Source: CAYWBI01 sp964456445
GTDB taxonomy: Bacteria > Calditrichota > Calditrichia > Calditrichales > J004
Reading direction: 5' to 3'
Length of the DNA stretch: 29,772 nucleotides
Assembly: GCA_964456445.1 (NCBI GenBank)
Contig: CAYWBI010000025.1
Coordinates: 1-29,772, forward strand
In this document: positions 8,118-17,238 of the stretch, piece by piece
Position numbering within the stretch: position 1 is the first letter of the stretch
How the letters are laid out: every line of letters begins with the position of its first letter
Notes under the pieces: model-generated
What the model was told of the DNA's origin: nothing
What the model saw: only the letters and a program-made list of their open reading frames with translations
Database searches by the model: none
Position numbers and translations under genes: made by a program

Positions 8118-10790
8118 ATGAATCCTGAAAACAAAAGTGTCGAACAAATCGAACTCGAAGAATGGCTGGAGTCGCTGGATTATGTTATCCAGTCCGCTGG
8201 CGAAGACCGTGCCCGGGAGCTTTTAAAAGCCCTGCAGGAACGTGCGCATTTTGAAGGGATTAAAATGCCTTTTTCCGCAAACACGCCCTATCTGAATACG
8301 ATTAGTGCGGAAAATCAACCTTCATTTCCCGGAAGCCGTGAAACGGAACGGCGTATAAAAAGCCTTATCCGCTGGAATGCCATGGCCATGGTTGTGCGTG
8401 CCAATAAACATGAAGCGGGTATCGGTGGTCATATTTCCACCTATGCATCCGCGGCAACCCTTTACGAAATTGGCTTTAACCATTTTTTCCGTGCCGCATC
8501 GGATGGTTTTAGCGGGGATATCATTTTTTTCCAGGGCCATGCGTCCCCCGGTATTTATGCCCGTGCCTTTCTTGAAGGACGATTAACAATCGATGAATTA
8601 AAAAATTTCCGTCATGAATCATCTTCAGCATCCGGTTTATCATCATATCCACATCCCTGGCTGATGCCGAATTTTTGGCAGTTTGCCACGGTATCGATGG
8701 GACTTGGACCGATACAGGCCATCTATCAGGCGCGTTTTATGCGTTATCTCGAAGACCGTGGCTTGAAACCGGAAAGTGATGAAAGGGTTTGGGCCTTTCT
8801 GGGCGATGGAGAAACCGATGAGCCCGAGGCCCTTGGCGCCATATCCCTGGCCGCACGTGAACACCTTGATAATCTGACATTTGTCATCAATTGTAACCTG
8901 CAGCGTTTGGACGGACCGGTACGCGGCAACGGAAAAATTATTCAAGAACTCGAACGTAATTTTCGCGGCGCAGGCTGGAATGTTATAAAAGTCATCTGGG
9001 GCAAGGATTGGGAAGCGCTGCTTGCACAGGATAAAGAAGGCCTGCTGCTTAAACGGATGAGCGAAGTTGTGGATGGCGACTATCAAAACTATTCCGTGCG
9101 TGGCGGTGCATATATTCGTCAGCATTTTTGGGGCAAATATCCGCAATTACTCAAAATGGTTGAGCATCTTTCCGATGAACAGTTGGAACGTTTACGTCTT
9201 GGAGGCCATGATCCGGAAAAGGTTTATGCCGCGTTCAAAGCCGCAACCAAACATAAGGGATCGCCAACCGTTATTCTGGCGCGTACCGTAAAAGGCTATG
9301 GTCTTGGCGAAGCGGGCGAGGGAAAAAATATTACCCACTCACAAAAAAAATTAAATGAAGCGGAATTACGTCATTTTCGTTCCCGCTTTGGGATTCCGAT
9401 CTCCGATGAAGATATCGATCATATCCCGTTTTATAAACCCGCCCCGGACAGCCCTGAAATACAATACTTACAGGACCGTCGTAAAGAACTGGGTGGATAT
9501 GTTCCAAGCCGGAGAATGAAAAGTTCCGAACTGCCCGAATTGCCGGATACATTATTTGAAGAGTTTTACGCCGGTACCGATGAGCGCGAGGCATCCACAA
9601 CAATGGTTTTTGTGCGGCTCCTTTCCAAAATGCTGCGTGATAAGGAAATCGGTAAGTATATTGTACCCATAGTTCCGGACGAAGCCCGTACCTTTGGTAT
9701 GGAATCGCTTTTCCGCCAGGTGGGTATTTATGCCCATACCGGTCAGTTGTATGAACCAATGGACAGGGAAACCCTGCTCTATTATAAAGAAGCGAAAAAC
9801 GGTCAAATCCTGGAAGAAGGTATCACCGAGGCCGGGGGGATGTCTTCCTTTATGGCGGCGGGTACCGCATATTCCAATTACAATATCAACGCCATTCCGT
9901 TTTTTATCTTTTATTCCATGTTTGGTATCCAGCGTATTGGCGATCTGGCCTGGGCCGCGGGGGACATGCGGGCACGCGGTTTCCTGATCGGCGCCACATC
10001 GGGACGGACTACGCTGGCCGGTGAAGGCCTGCAACACCAGGACGGAAACAGTCACCTGATGTTTATGCCTTATCCCAATGTAAAAGCATACGACCCTGCT
10101 TTTGCCTATGAGCTTGTTGTGCTTATCAAGGATGGCATCCATCGTATGTACAATAAGCAGGAAAGCATCTACTATTACCTTACCGCGATGAACGACAACT
10201 ACCGTCAACCGGCAATGCCCAAATCGAAAAATATAAAAGAAAATATTGTCAAGGGTCTGTATAAATTCAAATCGTCTGGCAAAAAAGACGCGGCTATGCA
10301 GGTTAATTTGTTTGGCAGCGGGGCAATTATGAACAATGTCATCCTGGCGGCGGAAATGCTTGAAAAATCCTATGATATCGCGGTGGATATTTTTAGCGTT
10401 ACCAGCTATAAGGAACTCCACTATGATTGTAATCGTTGTGCACGCTACAATATGCTCAATCCCGGGAAGAAGGAACAGACATCGCACCTTGAAGACATAC
10501 TCAAGGATAGCAGCGGGGTTTATGTAGCCGCAACCGATTACGTTAAAGCTCTGCCGGAGACTATTGCAAAATGGATCCAGGGGCCATTTGCCGTCCTGGG
10601 CACCGATGGTTTTGGCCGGAGCGACGGGCGCAGACAATTACGCGACTTTTTTGAAGTTGATGAGCGTTATATTGCTTTAGCAGCCCTAAGTCTGTTAAAC
10701 AAAGAAGGGAAAATCGAGGCTGCCGATGTTACGAAGGCAATCAAAAAGATGCATATCGATCCGCAAAAGCCGGAACCGGTTGTCAGTTGA
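8118..10790 (+). CDS. aceE: Pyruvate dehydrogenase E1 component, homodimeric type
   Basis: This is the E1 subunit of the pyruvate dehydrogenase complex. It uses thiamine diphosphate to decarboxylate pyruvate and passes the acetyl group to the lipoyl arm of E2. At 890 residues it matches the single-chain E1 of gammaproteobacteria (E. coli AceE, 887) rather than the two-chain alpha/beta type. The thiamine diphosphate motif starts at GDGETDEPEALGAIS (229) and ends in FVINCNLQRLDGP (255-267), nearly identical to E. coli. The ATG has GAGGAA upstream. It is first in an operon with E2 and E3, with a 109-bp gap before E2. Several long open frames run antisense through it but show no protein-like features. 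Confidence 0.97.
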   Translation: MNPENKSVEQIELEEWLESLDYVIQSAGEDRARELLKALQERAHFEGIKMPFSANTPYLNTISAENQPSFPGSRETERRIKSLIRWNAMAMVVRANKHEAGIGGHISTYASAATLYEIGFNHFFRAASDGFSGDIIFFQGHASPGIYARAFLEGRLTIDELKNFRHESSSASGLSSYPHPWLMPNFWQFATVSMGLGPIQAIYQARFMRYLEDRGLKPESDERVWAFLGDGETDEPEALGAISLAAREHLDNLTFVINCNLQRLDGPVRGNGKIIQELERNFRGAGWNVIKVIWGKDWEALLAQDKEGLLLKRMSEVVDGDYQNYSVRGGAYIRQHFWGKYPQLLKMVEHLSDEQLERLRLGGHDPEKVYAAFKAATKHKGSPTVILARTVKGYGLGEAGEGKNITHSQKKLNEAELRHFRSRFGIPISDEDIDHIPFYKPAPDSPEIQYLQDRRKELGGYVPSRRMKSSELPELPDTLFEEFYAGTDEREASTTMVFVRLLSKMLRDKEIGKYIVPIVPDEARTFGMESLFRQVGIYAHTGQLYEPMDRETLLYYKEAKNGQILEEGITEAGGMSSFMAAGTAYSNYNINAIPFFIFYSMFGIQRIGDLAWAAGDMRARGFLIGATSGRTTLAGEGLQHQDGNSHLMFMPYPNVKAYDPAFAYELVVLIKDGIHRMYNKQESIYYYLTAMNDNYRQPAMPKSKNIKENIVKGLYKFKSSGKKDAAMQVNLFGSGAIMNNVILAAEMLEKSYDIAVDIFSVTSYKELHYDCNRCARYNMLNPGKKEQTSHLEDILKDSSGVYVAATDYVKALPETIAKWIQGPFAVLGTDGFGRSDGRRQLRDFFEVDERYIALAALSLLNKEGKIEAADVTKAIKKMHIDPQKPEPVVS

Positions 10791-10899
10791 TTTATAAACG
10801 GATTTAGCGCAATAGAATATTCAGAATAAAAAGAAATTCCAAACTGTATGTCTGGCAGAAGAATTGCCGCATGCAAAGTGAAAATGGAGAAAAGATATT

Positions 10900-12519
10900 A
10901 TGGCCACAGAAATCAAATTGCCTGAACTTGGCGACGGGATAAGCTCCGGGACCGCTGTCAGCATCTTTGTAAAAGTCGGGGATGTTATCGAAGAGGAACA
11001 GGCGCTGGTTGAGTTGGAAACCGATAAAGCGGTAATAGAGGTGCCGGCTTCGGTTGCCGGTGTTGTTACAAAAATTTTGATAAAAGAGGGTGATGAACTT
11101 GCCGTGGGACAGGGAATAATAGAAGTTGATGCCCCGGCGAAGGCAGAAGCCCGGCCCGCTCCTCTGCAAGCAACCGCGCCTGTTCAAAGCGCACCCGCAG
11201 AAACATCTGCACCGCTTAAAAAATCCGTTTCCGCCCCAGCTTCCGGGCCGGTTGACGTGCTTGTACCCAATATGGGGGATGGTGTTGATTCCGGTACGGT
11301 ATCATCTGTTTTGGTAAAACCCGGTGATAAAATCCAAAAAGAAGACCCCCTAATTGAGCTGGAAACAGATAAAGCGGTAATCGAAGTGCCCTCTGATTCA
11401 TCCGGTACGGTAAAGGAAATTTTTGTAAAAGAAGGGGATACGCTTACGGTGGGCCAAAAGATAATTTCATTGGTTGGGGTTGTTGTTGACACCCCGGTGC
11501 AAGAAACGGAGAAAGAGGCAACACCGGTTTCCGCCGCGCCGATCGCCCAGGTTCCGGACAAGCCCGCGCCCGCTCTCGTTCCGATGGCCCCGGTCCCGCA
11601 AAAAAGTTCTTCAAAACTTGCCGCGGCTTCACCGACGGTCCGGCGTTTTGCGCGTGAAATAGGATTGGATATCCATGATGTACCCGGCAGCGGCCCCGGT
11701 GGGCGGATCTCAATCAATGATGTGAAGGCATTTTCAAAGTTACGTCATCAGCAAAATGCTACCGGGCAGGTGGCTGGCAGCGTAACTCAGCAGACGTTAC
11801 CGGATTTTAGCAAATGGGGCAAGGTCGAAATAGAGAAAATGAACAAATTGCGCCAGACATCGGCGACCCATTTAAGCTATGCCTGGTCCACCATCCCACA
11901 TGTGACTCAGTTTGATAAAGCCGATATTACAGAGCTGGAAAAATTGCGTAAGGCCAACGGTAAAAAGGCCGAGGCCGCGGGCGGAAAGCTGACCATGACC
12001 GCCATCCTGATCAAGGTGATGGAAGCGGCGCTGCGTAAGTTTCCCGAATTCAACGCAAGCATCGATATGCAGAAAAAAGAAATCATTTATAAAAATTATT
12101 TTAATATTGGCGTGGCCGTGGATACCGAGCGCGGCTTACTTGTTCCGGTTATAAAAAATGTTGATACAAAAAATGTAATCGATATATCGGTGGAACTGAC
12201 AAAGATATCTCAAAAAGCCCGTGACCGTAAACTGACCATCGATGACATGCAGGGTGGGAACATCAGTATCTCCAATCTTGGCGGTATCGGCGGTTATGCT
12301 TTTACGCCGATCGTAAATGCGCCGGAAGTGGCCATTCTTGGCGTCTCGCGTGCGGAAATGGAACCAAAATTTAAAAACGGGTCGTTTGAACCACGTTTGA
12401 TGATGCCGCTTTCCTTATCTTACGACCATCGTATAATTGACGGCGCATCGGCGGCCCGCTTTCTGCGCTGGATCTGCACCGTGCTGGAATCGCCTTTTAC
12501 GGTGATGCTGGAAGGTTAA
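10900..12519 (+). CDS. aceF: Pyruvate dehydrogenase E2, dihydrolipoyllysine acetyltransferase with two lipoyl domains
   Basis: This is the 539-residue core subunit that carries acetyl groups on lipoyllysine and moves them to CoA. It has two lipoyl domains, residues ~1-76 and ~118-192, each with the ETDKAVIEVP lipoylation motif (K43 and K158). Alanine/proline-rich flexible linkers follow each. A peripheral subunit-binding domain (242-278, SPTVRRFAREIGLDIHDV and GSGPGGRISINDV) docks E1 or E3. The C-terminal catalytic domain ends with the active-site motif DHRIIDGA (H510, D514). E. coli AceF has three lipoyl domains; two is common elsewhere. The ATG follows GGAGAAAAG. It lies between the E1 and E3 genes. 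Confidence 0.97.
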   Translation: MATEIKLPELGDGISSGTAVSIFVKVGDVIEEEQALVELETDKAVIEVPASVAGVVTKILIKEGDELAVGQGIIEVDAPAKAEARPAPLQATAPVQSAPAETSAPLKKSVSAPASGPVDVLVPNMGDGVDSGTVSSVLVKPGDKIQKEDPLIELETDKAVIEVPSDSSGTVKEIFVKEGDTLTVGQKIISLVGVVVDTPVQETEKEATPVSAAPIAQVPDKPAPALVPMAPVPQKSSSKLAAASPTVRRFAREIGLDIHDVPGSGPGGRISINDVKAFSKLRHQQNATGQVAGSVTQQTLPDFSKWGKVEIEKMNKLRQTSATHLSYAWSTIPHVTQFDKADITELEKLRKANGKKAEAAGGKLTMTAILIKVMEAALRKFPEFNASIDMQKKEIIYKNYFNIGVAVDTERGLLVPVIKNVDTKNVIDISVELTKISQKARDRKLTIDDMQGGNISISNLGGIGGYAFTPIVNAPEVAILGVSRAEMEPKFKNGSFEPRLMMPLSLSYDHRIIDGASAARFLRWICTVLESPFTVMLEG

Positions 12520-12556
12520 TTTATCAATTCTTGAAATATAAAAGGATGAAAAGTCA

Positions 12557-13987
12557 ATGTCTGATATTGCAAAAGGATTAAACCTTGTTATTATTGGCGG
12601 CGGGCCCGGTGGATATACCGCAGCTTTTTTGGCCGCCGATCTTGGGATGAATGTTACGCTGATCGATCCCGAGGAAAATCCGGGTGGCGTCTGTCTGTAC
12701 CGGGGCTGTATCCCGTCAAAAGCGTTGCTGCATGTGGCGCGCCTGATCGAAGAGAATAAAGAAGCATCGCGTTGGGGTGTTTCGTTTGGACCGGCCCGGA
12801 TTGATATAAATAAATTGCGCGATTATAAAAACGGTGTGATCACGCGTCTTACCCAGGGCAATGGTCAACTGTTAAAACAACGTAAAATAACCCATATTCG
12901 TGGACATGCGACATTTTTAAACGCGGCTACGGTTGAGGTGACAACACTGGAAAATAAAACGGTGCAGGTAAGCTTTCAGTATGCCATTATTGCTACCGGT
13001 TCGCGTCCGGTCACCATACCAGCGCTTATCCCGGATTCGCCTTTGATTATGAATTCAACCGGCGCTTTGGAACTGAGCGATGTTCCTGAGAAACTACTTG
13101 TGATGGGCGGCGGTGTTATTGGTTTGGAGATGGGCAGCGTTTACAGCGCCCTGGGAAGTAAGGTATCTGTTGTGGAAATGTTGCCCGGGCTGATCCCCGG
13201 CGCCGATAAGGACCTGATCCGTGTTTTGCAAAAAAGCCTGACTCCAAAATTTGATCAGATCATGGTGAGTACGAAGGTCGTGGCAATCAAAGCCCACGAG
13301 GATTCTGTCGATGTGACCATGGAAAAAGCAGATGGTGAGCAGGTGACGGCAAGCTATGATAAAGTTCTGGTAACAATTGGGCGCCGTCCAAATTCCGGTA
13401 GCATCGGGTTGGATAAAACCGCTGTAATTATAAATGAACGCGGTTTTATTGAAACAGACATACAAAAGCGAACCGCCGGGCCCAATATTTTTGCCATTGG
13501 AGATGTTGTGGGAAATCCAATGCTGGCGCACAAGGCCTCACATGAGGGAATAGTTGCCGTGGAAGTAATCGCTGGTGAAAAATCCGCTTTTGAACCCAAC
13601 GCCATTCCGGCGGTGGTATATACCGATCCGGAAGTTGCCTGGTGCGGTGTAACGGAAACCGAGGCTAAGGAAAAAGGATTGGATGTTGCGGTGATGCGTT
13701 TTCCGTGGGCGGCGTCAGGTCGGGCCATCAGCATGGACCGTACCGATGGGATGACCAAGCTGATTATCGAAAAAGAGACGGAGCGGGTATTGGGTATGGG
13801 TGTTGTGGGCCCTGGCGCCGGGGAGCTTATTGCCGAGGGTGTGGTTGCGGTGGAAATGGCCGCGCTGGCCGGTGATATTAAAATGAGCATCCATCCGCAT
13901 CCGACACTATCGGAAACGGTGATGGAAAGCGCTGAGATGTTTTACGGTACCAGTACGCATGTGTACCGGCCCAGGAAGCGGAAGTAA
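12557..13987 (+). CDS. lpdA: Dihydrolipoyl dehydrogenase (E3)
   Basis: This 476-residue flavoprotein reoxidises the dihydrolipoyl groups of E2 and reduces NAD+. Visible features are the N-terminal FAD-binding GGGPGGY (14-20), the redox disulfide in GGVCLYRGCIPSK (C46 and C51), the NAD-binding motif VMGGGVIGLEMG near residue 182, a second FAD motif ending in IFAIGDV near residue 313, and the C-terminal active-site pair in HPHPTLSE (H448 and E453) supplied to the partner subunit. AAAGGATG precedes the ATG. Only 37 bp separate it from E2, so it is the last gene of the operon. It may also serve 2-oxoglutarate dehydrogenase or glycine cleavage; that cannot be judged from this window. Confidence 0.97.
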   Translation: MSDIAKGLNLVIIGGGPGGYTAAFLAADLGMNVTLIDPEENPGGVCLYRGCIPSKALLHVARLIEENKEASRWGVSFGPARIDINKLRDYKNGVITRLTQGNGQLLKQRKITHIRGHATFLNAATVEVTTLENKTVQVSFQYAIIATGSRPVTIPALIPDSPLIMNSTGALELSDVPEKLLVMGGGVIGLEMGSVYSALGSKVSVVEMLPGLIPGADKDLIRVLQKSLTPKFDQIMVSTKVVAIKAHEDSVDVTMEKADGEQVTASYDKVLVTIGRRPNSGSIGLDKTAVIINERGFIETDIQKRTAGPNIFAIGDVVGNPMLAHKASHEGIVAVEVIAGEKSAFEPNAIPAVVYTDPEVAWCGVTETEAKEKGLDVAVMRFPWAASGRAISMDRTDGMTKLIIEKETERVLGMGVVGPGAGELIAEGVVAVEMAALAGDIKMSIHPHPTLSETVMESAEMFYGTSTHVYRPRKRK

Positions 13988-14333
13988 AATACTTGCCCTT
14001 GCGCCGGAGTTTGTGGATAAAAAAACAGCAACTGCTGTCATTCAATCGAAGCTGCGACATACGTTGTCCCATATTGTTATATAAACGATGAAAGACAGAA
14101 GGGGCGGGTAAGAAGCTCTTTGGTTTTATATGGATTTTTCTGTCATAAATCTGAATCATTGCTTGTCATGGCAATTAAAGTTGACAGTAGTAACACTCAA
14201 TCCCTTATGTGCCAGGGTTTTGCACAAATCGGGCAAATAGCTGTTAACACTTTTTCAGGAATAAAAATACAACGGCTAAAATGTCCATTCTATTTGTAAC
14301 TTTTCAACCAAGACAAAACAGTAAAAATTTATT
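13988..14333. other. Convergent intergenic region with no gene seen
   Basis: 346 bp between the convergent ends of lpdA and the uncharacterised minus-strand gene. Apart from the minus-strand terminator listed separately I see no credible gene or RNA. No plus-strand terminator with a T-run is obvious for the pyruvate dehydrogenase operon. Confidence 0.5.
14019..14038 (-). terminator. Rho-independent terminator for the 14334-17859 minus-strand genes
   Basis: On the minus strand ACAGC-AGTT-GCTGT is followed directly by a run of seven T. The stem is short (5-6 bp), but position and T-run suit termination about 300 nt after the stop of the uncharacterised gene. Confidence 0.5.
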
Positions 14334-15692
14334 CTAAAAATCGATATCCAATTCTTTTTTTATTTTGTTGATTAATTTATTCCCTTTGTTTCCCCGGTCA
14401 CTCTCTTCAAGCCGGTTTTCAAGGCCTTTTAGCCAATCGATCAACAATTGTATTGAGGCCGGGTCCTTGCGGGCTTCGTGAGGCGACAAATTGTTTAAGA
14501 AAGGGATTTTTTCATTGAGTAGGTTTAAATAATATTTTTTATTAAAATTTTCTTGCATTTTGGAAATAGATTCTATGTTGTTTTCTGTTTTTAAACTATC
14601 TTGCTGTTTAGTATTAAGAACAGCCTTTTTTTTGATGATCCGTTTTAAGGTTAGTGCGTTATCAAAAAGTTCCACAAAATGGCTGGCCGCAAATTCCGCT
14701 AATTCAACCGATTGCGTTTCGAGGCGACATATAAGCGGATCAACATAAAATGTTCCTAAAACATCTTCACGTGTTTGATTGCCTTTGCTATCCAGGGTCC
14801 CGGTTGAAAGCATTATGGCATTTGGAGGTATCCCTGTTAGTAAAACATTCAATTTATCCTCAATAGTTTGATTAAGCCAATCAAATTCATACCGGATAAT
14901 AGTTTTCTTTTTTGCTCTACGTTTTTTGGTTTCGATAAGTCTGAATTCATTCAATATATTTGTTTTATTAAGAATGGAATTGATCTCCCTGGTTTTGAAA
15001 CGGACTTCGCAAAATTGAAATTCGCCGTATTTGGTATATATTTTTTTATTGGTTTCCATTTCGAATATTTCCCTCTCAATTTGAAAGAAAACATCCCAGT
15101 TGTTTTTTGAAAATTGACTAAATTGTCCTGTTTGGGATTTCTGACTGTATTCTGAAAAGGCTTTCCCAATTCTTTCAAGAATAAATTTTTTGCTGGAAGG
15201 TCTAAATCTTACGAGTGTGCCTGTCATATAATACATCCCGTTCATGGGGTAGCAACGCGCCATAACAATATCCCATTTCACAATGGCATGGGATGAAGTT
15301 TTATCGTTTAAGAACCCTTCGTAATCGGTAAATAAAGATTTGATGCGGCTTCCCTTGCCGGGGATAACTTCTTGTATCTCATAAAAATCAAGGTAGGAAA
15401 CGCTTTGTAGGCGCATTTCGGTAAGTTCATTGTTGTCGAACCGCCCAGGATAGTTTTTTATAACCCAGCTCAAAAAGTGGTCATTGAGTTCTTTAAAATA
15501 AAAATCATGAAAAAGGATATCAAAAAGACATGTCGTGGTTGTTTGTAAAAAATCGGGTGATGCCTTACTTAAGCGTTGTTTAAATTTAAACTCCGGTTCA
15601 TTATAAATTTTCCTGATTACATGTGGGATATTGCGCGCAAGTTTTGGAAACTCGTCAAATATCCTGGATACTTTTGATTCAAATGAAGCCAT
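14334..15692 (-). CDS. Uncharacterised protein, resembling the core of SEC-C-motif-associated hypothetical proteins
   Basis: A 452-residue protein without signal peptide or membrane segment, rich in lysine and asparagine. I do not recognise a named function. Three parts recall a family of uncharacterised bacterial proteins often tied to SEC-C zinc motifs: a segment near residues 95-155 (SYLDFYEIQEVIPGKGSRIKSL, later VMARCYPMNGMYYMTG), a segment near 310-345 (LGTFYVDPLICRLETQSVEL), and a helical tail near 400-435 (NEKIPFLNNLSPHEARKDP) like the W-x-P-x-L-GGKTPREA-x-D/T-P tail of that family. The cysteine-rich SEC-C motif itself is absent. The ATG has GGGGAA about 9 nt upstream. It is last in a minus-strand run after a GT39 enzyme (66-bp gap). 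The family match is from memory of patterns; function unknown. Confidence 0.7.
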   Translation of the reverse strand: MASFESKVSRIFDEFPKLARNIPHVIRKIYNEPEFKFKQRLSKASPDFLQTTTTCLFDILFHDFYFKELNDHFLSWVIKNYPGRFDNNELTEMRLQSVSYLDFYEIQEVIPGKGSRIKSLFTDYEGFLNDKTSSHAIVKWDIVMARCYPMNGMYYMTGTLVRFRPSSKKFILERIGKAFSEYSQKSQTGQFSQFSKNNWDVFFQIEREIFEMETNKKIYTKYGEFQFCEVRFKTREINSILNKTNILNEFRLIETKKRRAKKKTIIRYEFDWLNQTIEDKLNVLLTGIPPNAIMLSTGTLDSKGNQTREDVLGTFYVDPLICRLETQSVELAEFAASHFVELFDNALTLKRIIKKKAVLNTKQQDSLKTENNIESISKMQENFNKKYYLNLLNEKIPFLNNLSPHEARKDPASIQLLIDWLKGLENRLEESDRGNKGNKLINKIKKELDIDF

Positions 15693-15758
15693 GTTAAAAG
15701 TTCCCCGTTAAATTTAATCTGTTTTAATTTACAATTTTGCGGATAATTATGTTAAATT

Positions 15759-17198
15759 TTATCTCAATCGGTACAAATAAAACCCGGCGCCGCCATATAA
15801 AGAAAAACGTCCTAAAAAGTGATTACCTGCTTTTTGTTTGGAAGAAATCAAAAAGACGGGTTTGTTATTGGCGGGCATTTTGTACCCGTAATCAAAATCC
15901 ATGTTCAGGTAATAGGGCATGCTGGTATGGACGTCTGCGTCAAGCAACAGGCTTTGTTGCGGCAGCGCCCCCGTGGAACGAATGGCCCGGTCAACGGCTT
16001 TGGCCGTTTGTATAAATGTGTATTGGGGATGCAGGGAATAATCGATGGATTTTTGAAAATTCCAACCATTGACAAGCAGGATCAGCATAAATCCGGAAAG
16101 AGATGCTTTGTTTGGTTTTCCGGGAAAGGATATGGAAAGTACTTCCGGGAATTGAACAATAAAATAAACCATCGGCACGGACAACACCATGTAATATCGG
16201 GGCGGATGATAATTGAAAAAGCCATGAAAAAGAAAAGTGGAAACCATTAGCATGGCCATCATGGTTGCTGTGTCGTTCCAATGCTTTGAGCGCAGTTGTT
16301 TGTAGATCACATAAAAAACCAATATGAACAACGGGCTGTTAAGCCGAACAAACGAATTACCAGGCGAGGTGGCATAATATTTTAAAATCTGCCAAAAATC
16401 TTTGGGCAATTTTTCGCCGATCAGAGCATTGCCCCTGGCGGCAAGCTGGGTGTTAGGTATCCAGCCATGGAGAAACGTCAATATAAGAAAATAGGCCGCA
16501 ACCACTACAAGCAACAGACCGGTCCAATTAAACAAGGCACGTGCGGATATTTTTTTTTGCTTATAAAATATTAAAAATGACAATCCCAAAGCCAGCAGGA
16601 AATTGGCGGCGGAAGCCTTCGTCAGCAAGGCCAGCATCAGGAACACGGAACCGGAAAGAGACCGGACAAAGTTGTCTTTTTTACGCAAAGCGGCAGAAAA
16701 GGAAAGCAAACCGGCAGTGGCGAAAGTGGTCATGGGGATATCCAGCAAGGCCATTTTTCCGTAAATCATCAGAAAATAATTACTGCTTAAAAGGAACAGT
16801 GCCATTCCGGCCTTTGGCAAGCCATGTTTATCCGCACGCAGATAGATAAAAATTGAGAAAAAATAAATAAGTGCGAGGCTCAATAAAAAAGACGGTAAGC
16901 GGGCATTCAATAGAGAAACGTTCCCTATCTTAAACAGCGCCCATTGTAAAAAGGGAATTACCGGATCCATCACAATATAGTTATAATCATTTAGCCACCA
17001 TTGGCCGCTGAGTATTTCTTTTATGGCATTGCCGTTATGATAAATTTCATCGGTTAAAAAAGTCCCGCTCCAGGTCAGTGATATATCCGGGTCGGCATAA
17101 AAAACAAAAATCCGCGGAAGGATAAATAACAGAAAAAGTGCTGATAAAAAAATGATGTGTTTGGTTTTCGTTGTCATGGTAAACCGATGGTAATACAT
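15759..17198 (-). CDS. GT39-like polytopic glycosyltransferase (ArnT/protein mannosyltransferase family)
   Basis: A 479-residue membrane protein with about 11-12 hydrophobic segments. It has the layout of the GT-C superfamily: a first membrane helix (residues ~14-34), then a large periplasmic loop starting with the acidic pair D50-E51 in LTDEIYHNG, followed by NDYNYIVMDPVIPFLQWALFKI. Such enzymes transfer a sugar from a polyprenyl-phosphate donor to lipid A, proteins or cell-wall polymers on the outer face of the inner membrane. The acceptor cannot be told from sequence. The soluble C-terminal part is short (~100 residues). An ATG at 17177 is an alternative start and neither has a strong ribosome site. 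It lies 40 bp after the zinc-ribbon gene and 66 bp before the uncharacterised gene, so the three are probably one transcript. Confidence 0.82.
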   Translation of the reverse strand: MYYHRFTMTTKTKHIIFLSALFLLFILPRIFVFYADPDISLTWSGTFLTDEIYHNGNAIKEILSGQWWLNDYNYIVMDPVIPFLQWALFKIGNVSLLNARLPSFLLSLALIYFFSIFIYLRADKHGLPKAGMALFLLSSNYFLMIYGKMALLDIPMTTFATAGLLSFSAALRKKDNFVRSLSGSVFLMLALLTKASAANFLLALGLSFLIFYKQKKISARALFNWTGLLLVVVAAYFLILTFLHGWIPNTQLAARGNALIGEKLPKDFWQILKYYATSPGNSFVRLNSPLFILVFYVIYKQLRSKHWNDTATMMAMLMVSTFLFHGFFNYHPPRYYMVLSVPMVYFIVQFPEVLSISFPGKPNKASLSGFMLILLVNGWNFQKSIDYSLHPQYTFIQTAKAVDRAIRSTGALPQQSLLLDADVHTSMPYYLNMDFDYGYKMPANNKPVFLISSKQKAGNHFLGRFSLYGGAGFYLYRLR

Positions 17199-17238
17199 GT
17201 GTTTTGCTTATCAATGGCAATGCCAGATTTGTACCGGA

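Noticed and set aside
8643..9146. 167-residue open frame antisense to aceE
   Set aside because: Shadow of the aceE coding frame, without recognisable features.
9552..10637. 361-residue open frame antisense to aceE
   Set aside because: It lies fully inside a strongly conserved gene, has no ribosome site or recognisable motif, and is explained by codon bias of aceE in the opposite frame.
13354..13890. 178-residue serine/proline/threonine-rich frame antisense to lpdA
   Set aside because: Low-complexity composition typical of antisense shadows of a GC-rich conserved gene.
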